Shown: piece after piece, positions 25,841 through 33,155 of the stretch
How positions within the stretch are numbered: position 1 is the stretch's first letter
How the letters are laid out: each line of letters opens with the position of its first letter
Assembly: GCA_002362385.1 (NCBI GenBank)
Contig: DEUB01000055.1
Location: 71,667-135,666 of the forward strand
DNA length: 64,000 bases
Direction of reading: 5' to 3'
DNA from: Lachnospiraceae bacterium UBA3273
GTDB taxonomy: Bacteria > Bacillota > Clostridia > Lachnospirales > Lachnospiraceae
Position numbers and translations under genes: made by a program
The notes under the pieces: generated by a model
Database searches by the model: none
The model's input: the letters and a program-made list of their open reading frames with translations, nothing else
Told to the model about the DNA's origin: nothing

Positions 25841-26434
25841 TTGCCAAAGAGCTATTCTGAACAGGAAAAAGAATACATAAAAAAACGATTAAAAGAAGAA
25901 GCGGCAAAATGTCTTGCTAAGTTTGGCGTGCGCCATACAACTGTGGATGAGATCGTACGGCGGGTAAACATACCGAAGGGGACTTTCTACTTGTTTTATC
26001 AATCGAAAGAGCTATTGTTGTTTGAGGTTATTTTAGAAGAGCACGAAATGATCGAGGGGAAAGTTTATCAGGCGGTAAGTGAAATGAAGCAGGATGGGGA
26101 TATTGCCGGGCAGTTGACAAAGATCGTCTGCGACTTCTTTTTGACGGCCTCAAAGTCGCCGATCTTAAAAATGATAAATACAAATGAAGTTGAGATACTG
26201 GAAAGGAAGCTTCCGCCGGAGGTTTTGAAAAAACATTTAGAGCATGACAGTCTGACGATGGAAAAGGTTTTTTCTTTATTACCGATCAAAAAGGAAGCGG
26301 ATAAGGATATTTTCAGCGCTGCGTTTCGTGCGGTTTATTTTGCCACGTTGCATGAAGATGAAATCGGGGAAGAGTATTATGAAGATGTCCTTTATCTTTT
26401 GGTAAAAGGATTGATAGACCAGATCATTTCATGA
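25841..26434 (+). CDS. TetR/AcrR family transcriptional regulator
   Basis: 197 aa. N-terminal HTH at about residues 25-50 (FGVRHTTVDEIVRRVNIPKGTFYLFYQSKELLL), then an all-helical ligand and dimer domain unlike any I can name. Starts at TTG 25841, eight bases after GAGGTG. The next gene on the same strand is a small membrane protein behind a pair of inverted repeats (26438-26504), the likely binding site. It is therefore the probable local regulator of that membrane gene and of itself. Confidence 0.92.
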   Translation: MPKSYSEQEKEYIKKRLKEEAAKCLAKFGVRHTTVDEIVRRVNIPKGTFYLFYQSKELLLFEVILEEHEMIEGKVYQAVSEMKQDGDIAGQLTKIVCDFFLTASKSPILKMINTNEVEILERKLPPEVLKKHLEHDSLTMEKVFSLLPIKKEADKDIFSAAFRAVYFATLHEDEIGEEYYEDVLYLLVKGLIDQIIS

Positions 26435-26478
26435 ACGGCTGCGGTTTATATGGCTGCAGCCATATAACAGCTTTTTAA

Positions 26479-26504
26479 TTGACTGTTTAAAATATTTTAG
26501 TCAA
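26479..26504 (+). promoter_or_regulatory. Candidate TetR operator upstream of the membrane protein gene
   Basis: Half-sites TTGACT (26479-26484) and AGTCAA (26499-26504) flank an AT-rich centre. They stand right after a 22-nt perfect palindrome (26446-26467, centred on CTGCAG) that is itself flanked by GCTG/CAGC and followed by TTTTT. The first palindrome may terminate the regulator transcript; the second has the typical size of a TetR dimer site. Confidence 0.5.
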
Positions 26505-26521
26505 ACGGTATAAAGGAGAAG

Positions 26522-27106
26522 ATGATGAAAAAAATTGTATTTTATGAACCTTGGTTTTTCATTCTGTTTGGAGTTTTTCATTTACATAGGATTTGGGGAC
26601 TGATTGACAGAAAATCATATGCGGATTTCTGGATAGGGACATTGGAAAGCAGGAATGCTTTTTATTACGGGCTTATGATCATATTGGCTGTACTTTGTAT
26701 TTTGGGAATTGTCAGTTTTTTTCAAAATATCCGTCACAACTTTTGGTGGCGTTTTATCTATATTGCAGGAGGGAGCTATTTATTATTTGACTTGTTCGCC
26801 ATTTGTGTAAGGCTGGAGTTTTGGAATAAGCTGTTATTATGGATGTTTGATACGGCGTCTCCGTATTGGAATGTGATCTGGTCGGGATTTATTTTACTGG
26901 GAGGATTTGTATTCTGCTTAGGCATTAAATTGCTTATAGGATATCTGGCACAGAATGATCAGGAAAAGGATACAAAATCCAGCCTGTTTCCTGCTGGGAA
27001 AGTTTTGCCGAAAGTAAAAAAAGCCTGGAGGCAGAGTGAAAGATATTTGCTCAAAGACAGGGGCCATATCAATGAACTGACAAATGAAGAAAAGAAAAAA
27101 TTATAG
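26522..27106 (+). CDS. Small membrane protein with four predicted helices
   Basis: 194 aa. Helices at about residues 10-25, 48-70, 78-100 and 118-142, then a charged C-terminal tail (KKVKKAWRQSERYLLKDRG...EEKKKL). SD AAGGAG precedes tandem ATGs at 26522 and 26525. No family recognised. It lies behind a TetR gene and a candidate TetR operator, so it may be the regulated target, for instance part of a stress or efflux response. No transport motif is visible. Confidence 0.75.
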   Translation: MMKKIVFYEPWFFILFGVFHLHRIWGLIDRKSYADFWIGTLESRNAFYYGLMIILAVLCILGIVSFFQNIRHNFWWRFIYIAGGSYLLFDLFAICVRLEFWNKLLLWMFDTASPYWNVIWSGFILLGGFVFCLGIKLLIGYLAQNDQEKDTKSSLFPAGKVLPKVKKAWRQSERYLLKDRGHINELTNEEKKKL

Positions 27107-27230
27107 ATTTTTTCTATTGACCCCGGTAAAAAAACTGGAATTTAAAATTCTACTTTACGAAGAGAATTATAAGGAATTTTTATAGAAATAGTTCTTAAAT
27201 GAATATTATTACGGAAAATTCACAAAAATA

Positions 27231-27260
27231 TTGACATAATAAATGAAAATGGCATATTAT
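27231..27260 (+). promoter_or_regulatory. Promoter of the RloA/RloB-like pair
   Basis: TTGACA (27231-27236), 18-bp spacer, TATTAT (27255-27260), in a very AT-rich intergenic stretch (27107-27270). Confidence 0.65.
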
Positions 27261-27279
27261 AAAAGCGGAGGCGATGGAC

Positions 27280-28473
27280 GTGTTAGTACAATTTATGTTG
27301 AAGAATGTGTTATCTTTTAAAGATGAGACCATTATTGATATGACGGCTATAAATGCTTATAAGGAGCATGACAGCAATTTGATTGACTGCGGAATGAAAG
27401 AAAAATTCCTGAGAGTTGCGGCAATCTATGGAGCGAATGCAAGTGGAAAGTCTAATTTATATCTGGCAATGTCATATTTTCAGAGAATTATTGAGGAATC
27501 GTTTAACAATGTGAGCGATAAACGTTCTATTGCGATTCGAAAATTTTATATGCCGTTTTTGTTTGAGGATAAGCCCGAAAATTCAGAGTATCAAATTGTT
27601 GTAATTTATGGGAATTATGAATATCGTTATGGTTTTGAATATAATGATAAGCGCATTGCAGCAGAGTGGTTATATAGAAAAAATCTGGAGTCCAGCAGAA
27701 CGGCTATTATATTTGAGAGAGCGGCAGAAAAAGTAGAATTTGGAGCTTCCGTAAGAAAAGAATGTGAAATTTATAAAGAGCAGATCCCAACGGAAACCTT
27801 GGTATTATCTTTCTTTAATAAATTGAAATTAAAGAATAATGTTTTTAAAATTGTATATGAAAATATCATGGATACATTAGTGGTGCCTGCAGATTTCTGG
27901 GAGAATACTGAGATAATTGAAGAATTTCTCCCCAGGGTAATTGATAATGAAAAGGAAAGCCTGATAGAATTTTTGACGGCTATTGATACAGGAATCAGGG
28001 ATATCAGTTATGATGATACGGAAAAAGAGATCAAGTTTACAACCGTTCATAAGGGAAAGGATGGGGCGGATTATTCTTTGGGACTTTTTTTTGAGTCAGA
28101 AGGTACGATTAAGAGCATTGTGTTGTTCATTTATGCAAGAATAGCGATTTTAAATGATAAATCCATTTTTGTCGATGAATTAAATGTAAAATTACATCCT
28201 TTATTACTGAAATTTATTATTGATTTATTTTACACTGAAAGATCTATGGCACAGTTAATTTATACGACCCATGACACAACATTAATGGACAAAAAGTTTT
28301 TCAGGAGGGATCAGATCTGGTTTGTCCAAAAAGATGAATTCGGATATTCTGAATTATTGGCATTATCAGATTTTAAGGTCAGATCCGATGCTTCTTTTGA
28401 AAAAGATTATCTGGCAGGCGTATATGGAGGTATTCCGCTTCTTAAAGATTATGATATGAGAGAGGTGGAGTAA
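27280..28473 (+). CDS. rloA: RloA-like AAA15/OLD-type ATPase
   Basis: 397-aa ABC/SMC-type ATPase related to RloA, the PARIS protein AriA and OLD nucleases. Walker A GANASGKSN at about residues 47-55; FFESEGTIKSI corresponds to the signature/linker; Walker B is IFVDELNVKLHPLL; the H-loop is YTTHDTTLMD; the C-terminus has the family pattern EKDYLAGVYGGIP. GTG 27280, eight bases after CGGAGG, gives the family-type N-terminus (M)LVQFMLKNVLSF; the ATG at 27274 is too close to the SD. It is followed after zero bases by a TOPRIM-type partner. Lower GC than the flanking genes suggests transfer. A phage-defence role is inferred from the family. Confidence 0.88.
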   Translation: MLVQFMLKNVLSFKDETIIDMTAINAYKEHDSNLIDCGMKEKFLRVAAIYGANASGKSNLYLAMSYFQRIIEESFNNVSDKRSIAIRKFYMPFLFEDKPENSEYQIVVIYGNYEYRYGFEYNDKRIAAEWLYRKNLESSRTAIIFERAAEKVEFGASVRKECEIYKEQIPTETLVLSFFNKLKLKNNVFKIVYENIMDTLVVPADFWENTEIIEEFLPRVIDNEKESLIEFLTAIDTGIRDISYDDTEKEIKFTTVHKGKDGADYSLGLFFESEGTIKSIVLFIYARIAILNDKSIFVDELNVKLHPLLLKFIIDLFYTERSMAQLIYTTHDTTLMDKKFFRRDQIWFVQKDEFGYSELLALSDFKVRSDASFEKDYLAGVYGGIPLLKDYDMREVE

Positions 28474-29154
28474 ATGGGGTCGGATGATTTATTTAAAAAG
28501 CGCAGGAAAGGCAGAAAAAAGAGAAGACACGAATTTAAAATTCCCAATTCAAACTCTTTTTTGATCGTGACGGAAGGGAAGCGGACGGAGCCTCTTTATT
28601 TTAAGGGCATACAAAAACGGATAAAAGAGAAAATCGGAGGAGTGGTTGATGTTGTAGAGTCTCCCGTAATAGATATTCATGGAGAAGGCTGTTCTACCGT
28701 TAAATTAATTGAAATCACCGACCGTATTGTAAAAGATGCCAAAATAATGTATCAGAATATCTGGGTAGTATTTGATAAAGACGATTTTCCTGATTTTAAC
28801 CAAGCTGTCAACACAGGCAGGAGCAGAGGATATAATGTAGCATGGAGCAATCAGTCTTTTGAATATTGGTTATTTTTACATTTTCAATACAGTGATTCCG
28901 CATTGCATCGTGATGAGTGGTGTGCCAAGCTGGATGAGATTTTCAGGCAATATGATTTGGGAAATGGGAAATATGAGAAGAACTATTCGGATATTTATGA
29001 TATGGTTAATAAGTATGAAGGGGTAATTACAGCTATTAAATATGCAAAGCGTCGAATGGACGGATATGATGAAAGTAACATGGCTCCTTCTGATTATGAC
29101 CCGGGAACAACAGTATACCAATTGGTAGAAGAATTGATAAAATATTTAGAGTAA
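28474..29154 (+). CDS. rloB: RloB-like TOPRIM-type partner protein
   Basis: 226 aa, starting directly after the RloA-like stop codon. A very basic N-terminus (KKRRKGRKKRRHEFK) precedes the RloB core: FLIVTEGKRTEPLYFKGI supplies an acidic residue, and WVVFDKDDFPDF supplies a D-x-D-like pair. Together they fit a TOPRIM-like metal site. SNQSFEYWLFLHF is also characteristic. By analogy with AriB of PARIS and OLD nucleases, it may be a nuclease effector held inactive by its ATPase partner. Terminated by a strong hairpin at 29155. Effector activity is inference. Confidence 0.85.
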   Translation: MGSDDLFKKRRKGRKKRRHEFKIPNSNSFLIVTEGKRTEPLYFKGIQKRIKEKIGGVVDVVESPVIDIHGEGCSTVKLIEITDRIVKDAKIMYQNIWVVFDKDDFPDFNQAVNTGRSRGYNVAWSNQSFEYWLFLHFQYSDSALHRDEWCAKLDEIFRQYDLGNGKYEKNYSDIYDMVNKYEGVITAIKYAKRRMDGYDESNMAPSDYDPGTTVYQLVEELIKYLE

Positions 29155-29186
29155 AGAGAGGACTTAAAAAAGTTCTCTTTTTTCTC
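29155..29186 (+). terminator. Terminator of the RloA/RloB-like pair
   Basis: AGAGAGGACTT pairs with AAGTTCTCTTT (two G-U pairs) around an AAAA loop, followed by a T-run that continues into the next promoter. Centre near 29168. Confidence 0.75.
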
Positions 29187-29217
29187 TTGACCCTGACGCT
29201 GCGTCATGGAATAGGAT
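29187..29217 (+). promoter_or_regulatory. MerR-type promoter/operator upstream of merR
   Basis: TTGACC (29187-29192) and TAGGAT (29212-29217) are separated by 19 bp, longer than the SigA optimum. The spacer holds the dyad TGACG-CTG-CGTCA (29194-29206) with outer CC/GG. Overlong spacer plus dyad is the hallmark of MerR-activated promoters, so the gene probably activates itself. Confidence 0.8.
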
Positions 29218-29246
29218 GAAATCATCAAGGACGGGAGGTATATTTT

Positions 29247-30095
29247 ATGAAAACGGTAACTGATGTATCAAAACTGACAGGTATCAGCGTGCGCACCCTT
29301 CACTACTACGATGAGATTGGATTATGTAAACCAACTGCATTCAGTGAAGCAGGATACCGGCTTTATGACGATAAGGCGTTGGAAAAGCTGCAGCAGATAT
29401 TGTATTTCAAGGAATTTGATCTTCCATTAAAGGAGATCAGGTCCATAATGGAAAATCCCGGACTTGACAGAAAATGTTTATTAAAAAGCCAAAGAGAAAT
29501 GCTGTTATTGAAAAAACAGCGCTTAGAGCGGATCATTGACAGCATCAACGACATTTTGAAAGGAGACAATAAGATGGATTTTGAAGTTTTTAACAAAGAC
29601 GACATCGACAGAATGTACCGTTCCATGGAACAAAATATGACAAAAGAGCAGAAAGAGATATTTATCAAAGAGCACGGCAGCATGGAAGCCTTTGAAAAGC
29701 ATTTCAAAGAAAGCGCCAAAAGTGAAAAAGCCCAGAAAAATTTTGCAAAAGTATTGGAATGGTACGGCGACAAAGAAAACGCCATGAAAGCCGCCACAAA
29801 TCCGGACAACTCCAGGATTATGGAAGCTTATTCCAAGCGGTACGAAAACGTCCTCCATAAGCTGGCGGACAAAAAAGGCTGTGATATCCATACCTTTGAA
29901 GTAAAAGAGATCATAGGAGAACTGGATTTCATAACAAAGCAGTTGTACCAGATAAAAGACGCCAAAGCCTTCATGCTGGAAACGGCAGAATTGTACAAGA
30001 CCAACGAAGCCTTCCAAAAAGCATCAGATAAAACCTACGGCCCCGGCGCCACAAAATTCATGGGAGAAGCCATAGAAGTCTTCTACGAAAACTAA
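29247..30095 (+). CDS. MerR regulator with TipAS-type drug-binding domain
   Basis: 282 aa. N-terminal winged HTH (VTDVSKLTGISVRTLHYYDEIGLCKP), the MerR signature and dimer helix to about residue 110, then a C-terminal helical TipAS domain (about 150-282; ends SDKTYGPGATKFMGEAIEVFY). TipAL-type proteins sense peptide antibiotics and activate multidrug responses. The gene is preceded by a promoter of the MerR-activated type. No efflux gene is adjacent, so its regulon may be only itself or distant genes. SD GGGAGG before ATG 29247. Confidence 0.93.
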   Translation: MKTVTDVSKLTGISVRTLHYYDEIGLCKPTAFSEAGYRLYDDKALEKLQQILYFKEFDLPLKEIRSIMENPGLDRKCLLKSQREMLLLKKQRLERIIDSINDILKGDNKMDFEVFNKDDIDRMYRSMEQNMTKEQKEIFIKEHGSMEAFEKHFKESAKSEKAQKNFAKVLEWYGDKENAMKAATNPDNSRIMEAYSKRYENVLHKLADKKGCDIHTFEVKEIIGELDFITKQLYQIKDAKAFMLETAELYKTNEAFQKASDKTYGPGATKFMGEAIEVFYEN

Positions 30096-30184
30096 AATAA
30101 AAATACAACCCTTATCAAAACTCATCTGAAGCCGCTGTGTGCAAAAAGTAAATAATCCCGGCAAGCCCCAACCAGCCGGGAAGC
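30096..30184. other. Intergenic spacer, small GC-rich hairpin
   Basis: Together with the palindromic element this forms the only gene-free stretch longer than 300 bases (30096-30473). This part holds CCCGGC (30158-30163)/GCCGGG (30175-30180) with a 12-nt loop and no strong T-run. No small ORF with an SD was seen. Confidence 0.5.
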
Positions 30185-30470
30185 CGCGCCAGCGTTCCAG
30201 ACAGGAAGTTATACAGAAAAAAGTTTTGTAATTTTTCCTTGCCCTAACAGTAAAACGACAATTTTTCTTACTGCCTGCTCCGAAACCAAGGGGAAATTGC
30301 CATGGATGGCAATTTAGCCGTCGTGCGGCATGGAAGCCGCATTGACGGCGCCCCGCACGGAATCAGTCTCTTTACGCAGGCTGTTAGAAAAATCCGTTTT
30401 ACTGTCGGACAAGGGAAAATACAAAACTTTTTTCTGTATAACTTCCTATCTGGAACGCTGGCGCGTTTTT
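30185..30470. repeat. 281-bp palindromic element (MITE-like or structured RNA)
   Basis: Outer arms 30185-30256 and 30396-30465 are inverted copies with only a few mismatches and small gaps, beginning CGCGCCAGCG and ending CGCTGGCGCG. The centre holds two further hairpins: AAATTGCCAT/ATGGCAATTT (30294-30315), and GCCGTC/GACGGC (30317-30349) enclosing GCGGC/GCCGC. The right end is followed by TTTTTT. It lies between convergent merR and prs and could terminate both. No direct target duplication is obvious. Spurious ORFs run through it on both strands. Confidence 0.8.
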
Positions 30471-30473
30471 TCA

Positions 30474-31661
30474 CTATAAATCTTCAAAATCCCTCTGATT
30501 ATATTTTGCCAGCAATTCCTGAATTTTATAAGTAGGAGTCAAAACATTCCCCATAGACAGATCATGATTCATGAAATCAATAATACTTGCAGTGAATTTA
30601 CTCATATCAGCTTCCACAAAGTACTTCCGTTCCCTGATCTCCGGCGGGAGATAGGTCAGATTGGTAACCACCACCCGGTTAAAATAGCCCTTTTCAAAAG
30701 CAGTATCAAAAGCTTTAAGGCCCTCTGTGAAAAGTCCGAAGGTACAGCAGATAAAAACCCTTTTAGCGCCCATCTGTTTTAACTGTTTTGCCGTATCGAT
30801 CATACTGCCGCCGGAGGCGATCATGTCGTCGATGATAATGACGTCCCTTCCTTCGATTTTGTCGCCCAGAAATTCATGGGCCACAATGGGATTTTTGCCG
30901 TTGACGATCTTAGAATAATCCCGGCGTTTATAAAACATACCCGTATCCACGCCCAAAACGGAAGAGAAGTAAACGGCACGGTCAAGAGCGCCTTCATCCG
31001 GGCTTATTACAATGGTATGGTCCTTATCGATGATCAGATCCTTTTCATAACGGAGCAAAGAACGGATAAACTGATAAGGAGGGGTAAAATTATCAAAACC
31101 GCAGAGGGGAGTGGCGTTCTGCACTCTGGGGTCATGGGCATCAAAAGTAATAAAATTGCTGACGCCCATCTGGCTCAATTCCTTTAATGCATAGGCGCAG
31201 TCCAAGGATTCCCTGCTTGTCCTTTTATGCTGGCGTCCTTCATAAAGAAAGGGCATGATGACCGTAATGCGGTGCGCCTTTCCGTTGCAGGCTGCAATAA
31301 GGCGTTTTAAATCCTGATAATGGTCATCGGGAGATTTGTGGTTTTCATAGCCGTTTACGGTATAAGTCAGGCTGTGGTTGCAGACGTCTACCATAATAAA
31401 TAAATCTTTGCCCCGAATGGATTCGTTTAAAATGGCTTTTCCTTCTCCTGTGCCGAAGCGGGGGCAGACGGCGTCAACCAGATAATTGGTTTCGGAATAA
31501 CCCTGGAAAGCAGGATCTTCTTTTAATTCATTATGTACATTGGCGCGGAAATCCACCAGATAATCATTTACCTTTTCGGCAAAAGAAACACAGCTTTCCG
31601 TTGCGATGATCTTTAAAGGGGCAACCGGCATAGCGTTTTCGAGTACTGATAAATTAGGCAT
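30474..31661 (-). CDS. prs: Ribose-phosphate pyrophosphokinase (long form)
   Basis: Makes PRPP from ribose 5-phosphate and ATP for purine, pyrimidine, His and Trp synthesis. PRPP-binding loop VIIIDDMIASGGSMIDTAKQL, the flexible catalytic loop region FYKRRDYSKI and the FDAHDPR block are visible. At 395 aa it is about 80 aa longer than the common 315-aa enzyme, mainly through an N-terminal extension; this long form is familiar in Lachnospiraceae. Start ATG (31659-31661) lies after GGAGGATAGG. Its promoter is interleaved with that of the divergent gene. Confidence 0.95.
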   Translation of the reverse strand: MPNLSVLENAMPVAPLKIIATESCVSFAEKVNDYLVDFRANVHNELKEDPAFQGYSETNYLVDAVCPRFGTGEGKAILNESIRGKDLFIMVDVCNHSLTYTVNGYENHKSPDDHYQDLKRLIAACNGKAHRITVIMPFLYEGRQHKRTSRESLDCAYALKELSQMGVSNFITFDAHDPRVQNATPLCGFDNFTPPYQFIRSLLRYEKDLIIDKDHTIVISPDEGALDRAVYFSSVLGVDTGMFYKRRDYSKIVNGKNPIVAHEFLGDKIEGRDVIIIDDMIASGGSMIDTAKQLKQMGAKRVFICCTFGLFTEGLKAFDTAFEKGYFNRVVVTNLTYLPPEIRERKYFVEADMSKFTASIIDFMNHDLSMGNVLTPTYKIQELLAKYNQRDFEDL

Positions 31662-31717
31662 CCTATCCTCCGTATCTGCCGGAATGATACCGGCAAGCAA
31701 TCGTTTCTTACTCACTT

Positions 31718-31746
31718 AATTTATCATTCTGCTAGTGACACGTCAA
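31718..31746 (-). promoter_or_regulatory. Promoter for prs
   Basis: On the minus strand TTGACG (31746-31741), 17-bp spacer, TAAATT (31723-31718). The leader contains a small hairpin TGCCGG/CCGGCA (31679-31697). Confidence 0.6.
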
Positions 31747-31763
31747 GAAATTTCTAGTAAAAT
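31735..31763 (+). promoter_or_regulatory. Promoter for the DUF512-der-plsY-gpsA operon
   Basis: GTGACA (31735-31740), 17-bp spacer, TAAAAT (31758-31763). Its -35 directly abuts the -35 of the opposing prs promoter, so the two polymerase footprints overlap. Confidence 0.6.
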
Positions 31764-31781
31764 GGATAAGAAGGAGCGGCT

Positions 31782-33155
31782 ATGAAAAGAGACGGACACA
31801 TTGTGAAAAAAACAGACCCGGGAAGCATTGCAGAGGAAATGGAGATCGCGCCGGGAGATAAGATCTTACAGATAAACGGAGAGGATATTGAGGATATTTT
31901 TGATTATCAGTATCTGATCCAGGATGAATATATAGAGGTTCTGGTAAAGAAGCCTGACGGAGACGAGTGGCTTTTGGAAATAGACAAGGACGAGCAGGAG
32001 GATCTGGGCATTGAATTTGAGAACGGGCTGATGGACGAATACCGGTCCTGCCGCAATAAATGTATTTTCTGTTTTATCGACCAGATGCCGGAAGGAATGA
32101 GGGACACACTGTATTTTAAGGATGATGATTCCAGACTGTCCTTTTTACAGGGCAATTATGTGACGTTAACTAATATGTCGGAGCATGATGTAGACAGGAT
32201 CATCAAGTATCATCTGGAGCCTATCAATATTTCTTTCCAGACTATGAATAAAGAACTTCGCTGCATGATGTTAAACAATCGGTTTGCAGGTAAGGCTTTG
32301 GAAAAGGTAGATGCCTTTTATGAAGCGGGCATAACCATGAACGGGCAGATCGTTTTATGCAAAGGCATCAATGACGGAAAAGAGCTGGATTTCAGCATTA
32401 GAGAGCTGACCAAATACCATCCTTACCTGGAAAGCGTATCTGTAGTTCCCGTTGGACTTTCAAAGTTCAGGGAAGGTTTATATCCCTTAGAGCCTTTTTT
32501 AAAAGAGGATGCAAAAGAAGTGCTTAAGATCATTCATAAGTGGCAGGATCATATGTACGAAAAATTCGGCACCCACTTTATTCATGCCAGCGATGAATGG
32601 TATCTGCTGGCCGAAGAGCCTTTACCCCCTGAAGAGAATTATGACGGCTACCTGCAGCTGGAAAACGGCGTAGGCATGTTAACTCTTTTAAAAGAGGAAT
32701 TCAAAAGGGCTTTGCAGAAGGAAATAGAAAAAAACGGGGGAGAGCCTGACGAAAGCAGAAGGGAACGCATGACCCTTGTGACAGGAAAGCTGGCATATCC
32801 CACCATTAAGGAAATGTCACAGCAGCTGATGAAATGGTTTCCCGGTCTTAAGCTTAAGGTGGAGGCCATTACCAATGTGTTTTTCGGAGAGCAGATCACT
32901 GTATCGGGTCTTTTGACGGGACAGGACATTATCAGCCAGTTAAAAGGGAAAGAACTGGGGGACAGGATCCTTCTTCCCCAGAATGTGCTGCGCAGCGGGG
33001 AAAACTATTTTCTGGATGATGTGACGATCCCCCAGATGGAAGAAACTTTACAAGTCCGGGCAGATATTGTAAAATCAAGCGGGCAGGATTTTGTAGACGC
33101 CGTTCTTTATGGAAACAGGCGGCAAAGACAGGCAAGGAGAAATCATAATGAGTAA
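31782..33155 (+). CDS. DUF512 PDZ-radical-SAM-like protein
   Basis: 457 aa. An N-terminal PDZ-like domain (residues 1-75: VKKTDPGSIAEEMEIAPGDKILQING) precedes a cysteine cluster CRNKCIFC (C-x3-C-x2-C, about residues 88-95) of the radical-SAM type, then FCFIDQMPEGMRDTLYFKDDDSR and the C-terminal DUF512 domain. The family is nearly universal in Clostridia next to der, but its substrate is unknown. SD AAGGAG before ATG 31782. The end overlaps der by eight bases. Confidence 0.92.
   Translation: MKRDGHIVKKTDPGSIAEEMEIAPGDKILQINGEDIEDIFDYQYLIQDEYIEVLVKKPDGDEWLLEIDKDEQEDLGIEFENGLMDEYRSCRNKCIFCFIDQMPEGMRDTLYFKDDDSRLSFLQGNYVTLTNMSEHDVDRIIKYHLEPINISFQTMNKELRCMMLNNRFAGKALEKVDAFYEAGITMNGQIVLCKGINDGKELDFSIRELTKYHPYLESVSVVPVGLSKFREGLYPLEPFLKEDAKEVLKIIHKWQDHMYEKFGTHFIHASDEWYLLAEEPLPPEENYDGYLQLENGVGMLTLLKEEFKRALQKEIEKNGGEPDESRRERMTLVTGKLAYPTIKEMSQQLMKWFPGLKLKVEAITNVFFGEQITVSGLLTGQDIISQLKGKELGDRILLPQNVLRSGENYFLDDVTIPQMEETLQVRADIVKSSGQDFVDAVLYGNRRQRQARRNHNE

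Noticed and set aside
30268..30535. ORFs on both strands across the 281-bp palindrome
   Set aside because: They are by-products of the inverted arms; no SD, and one overlaps prs.
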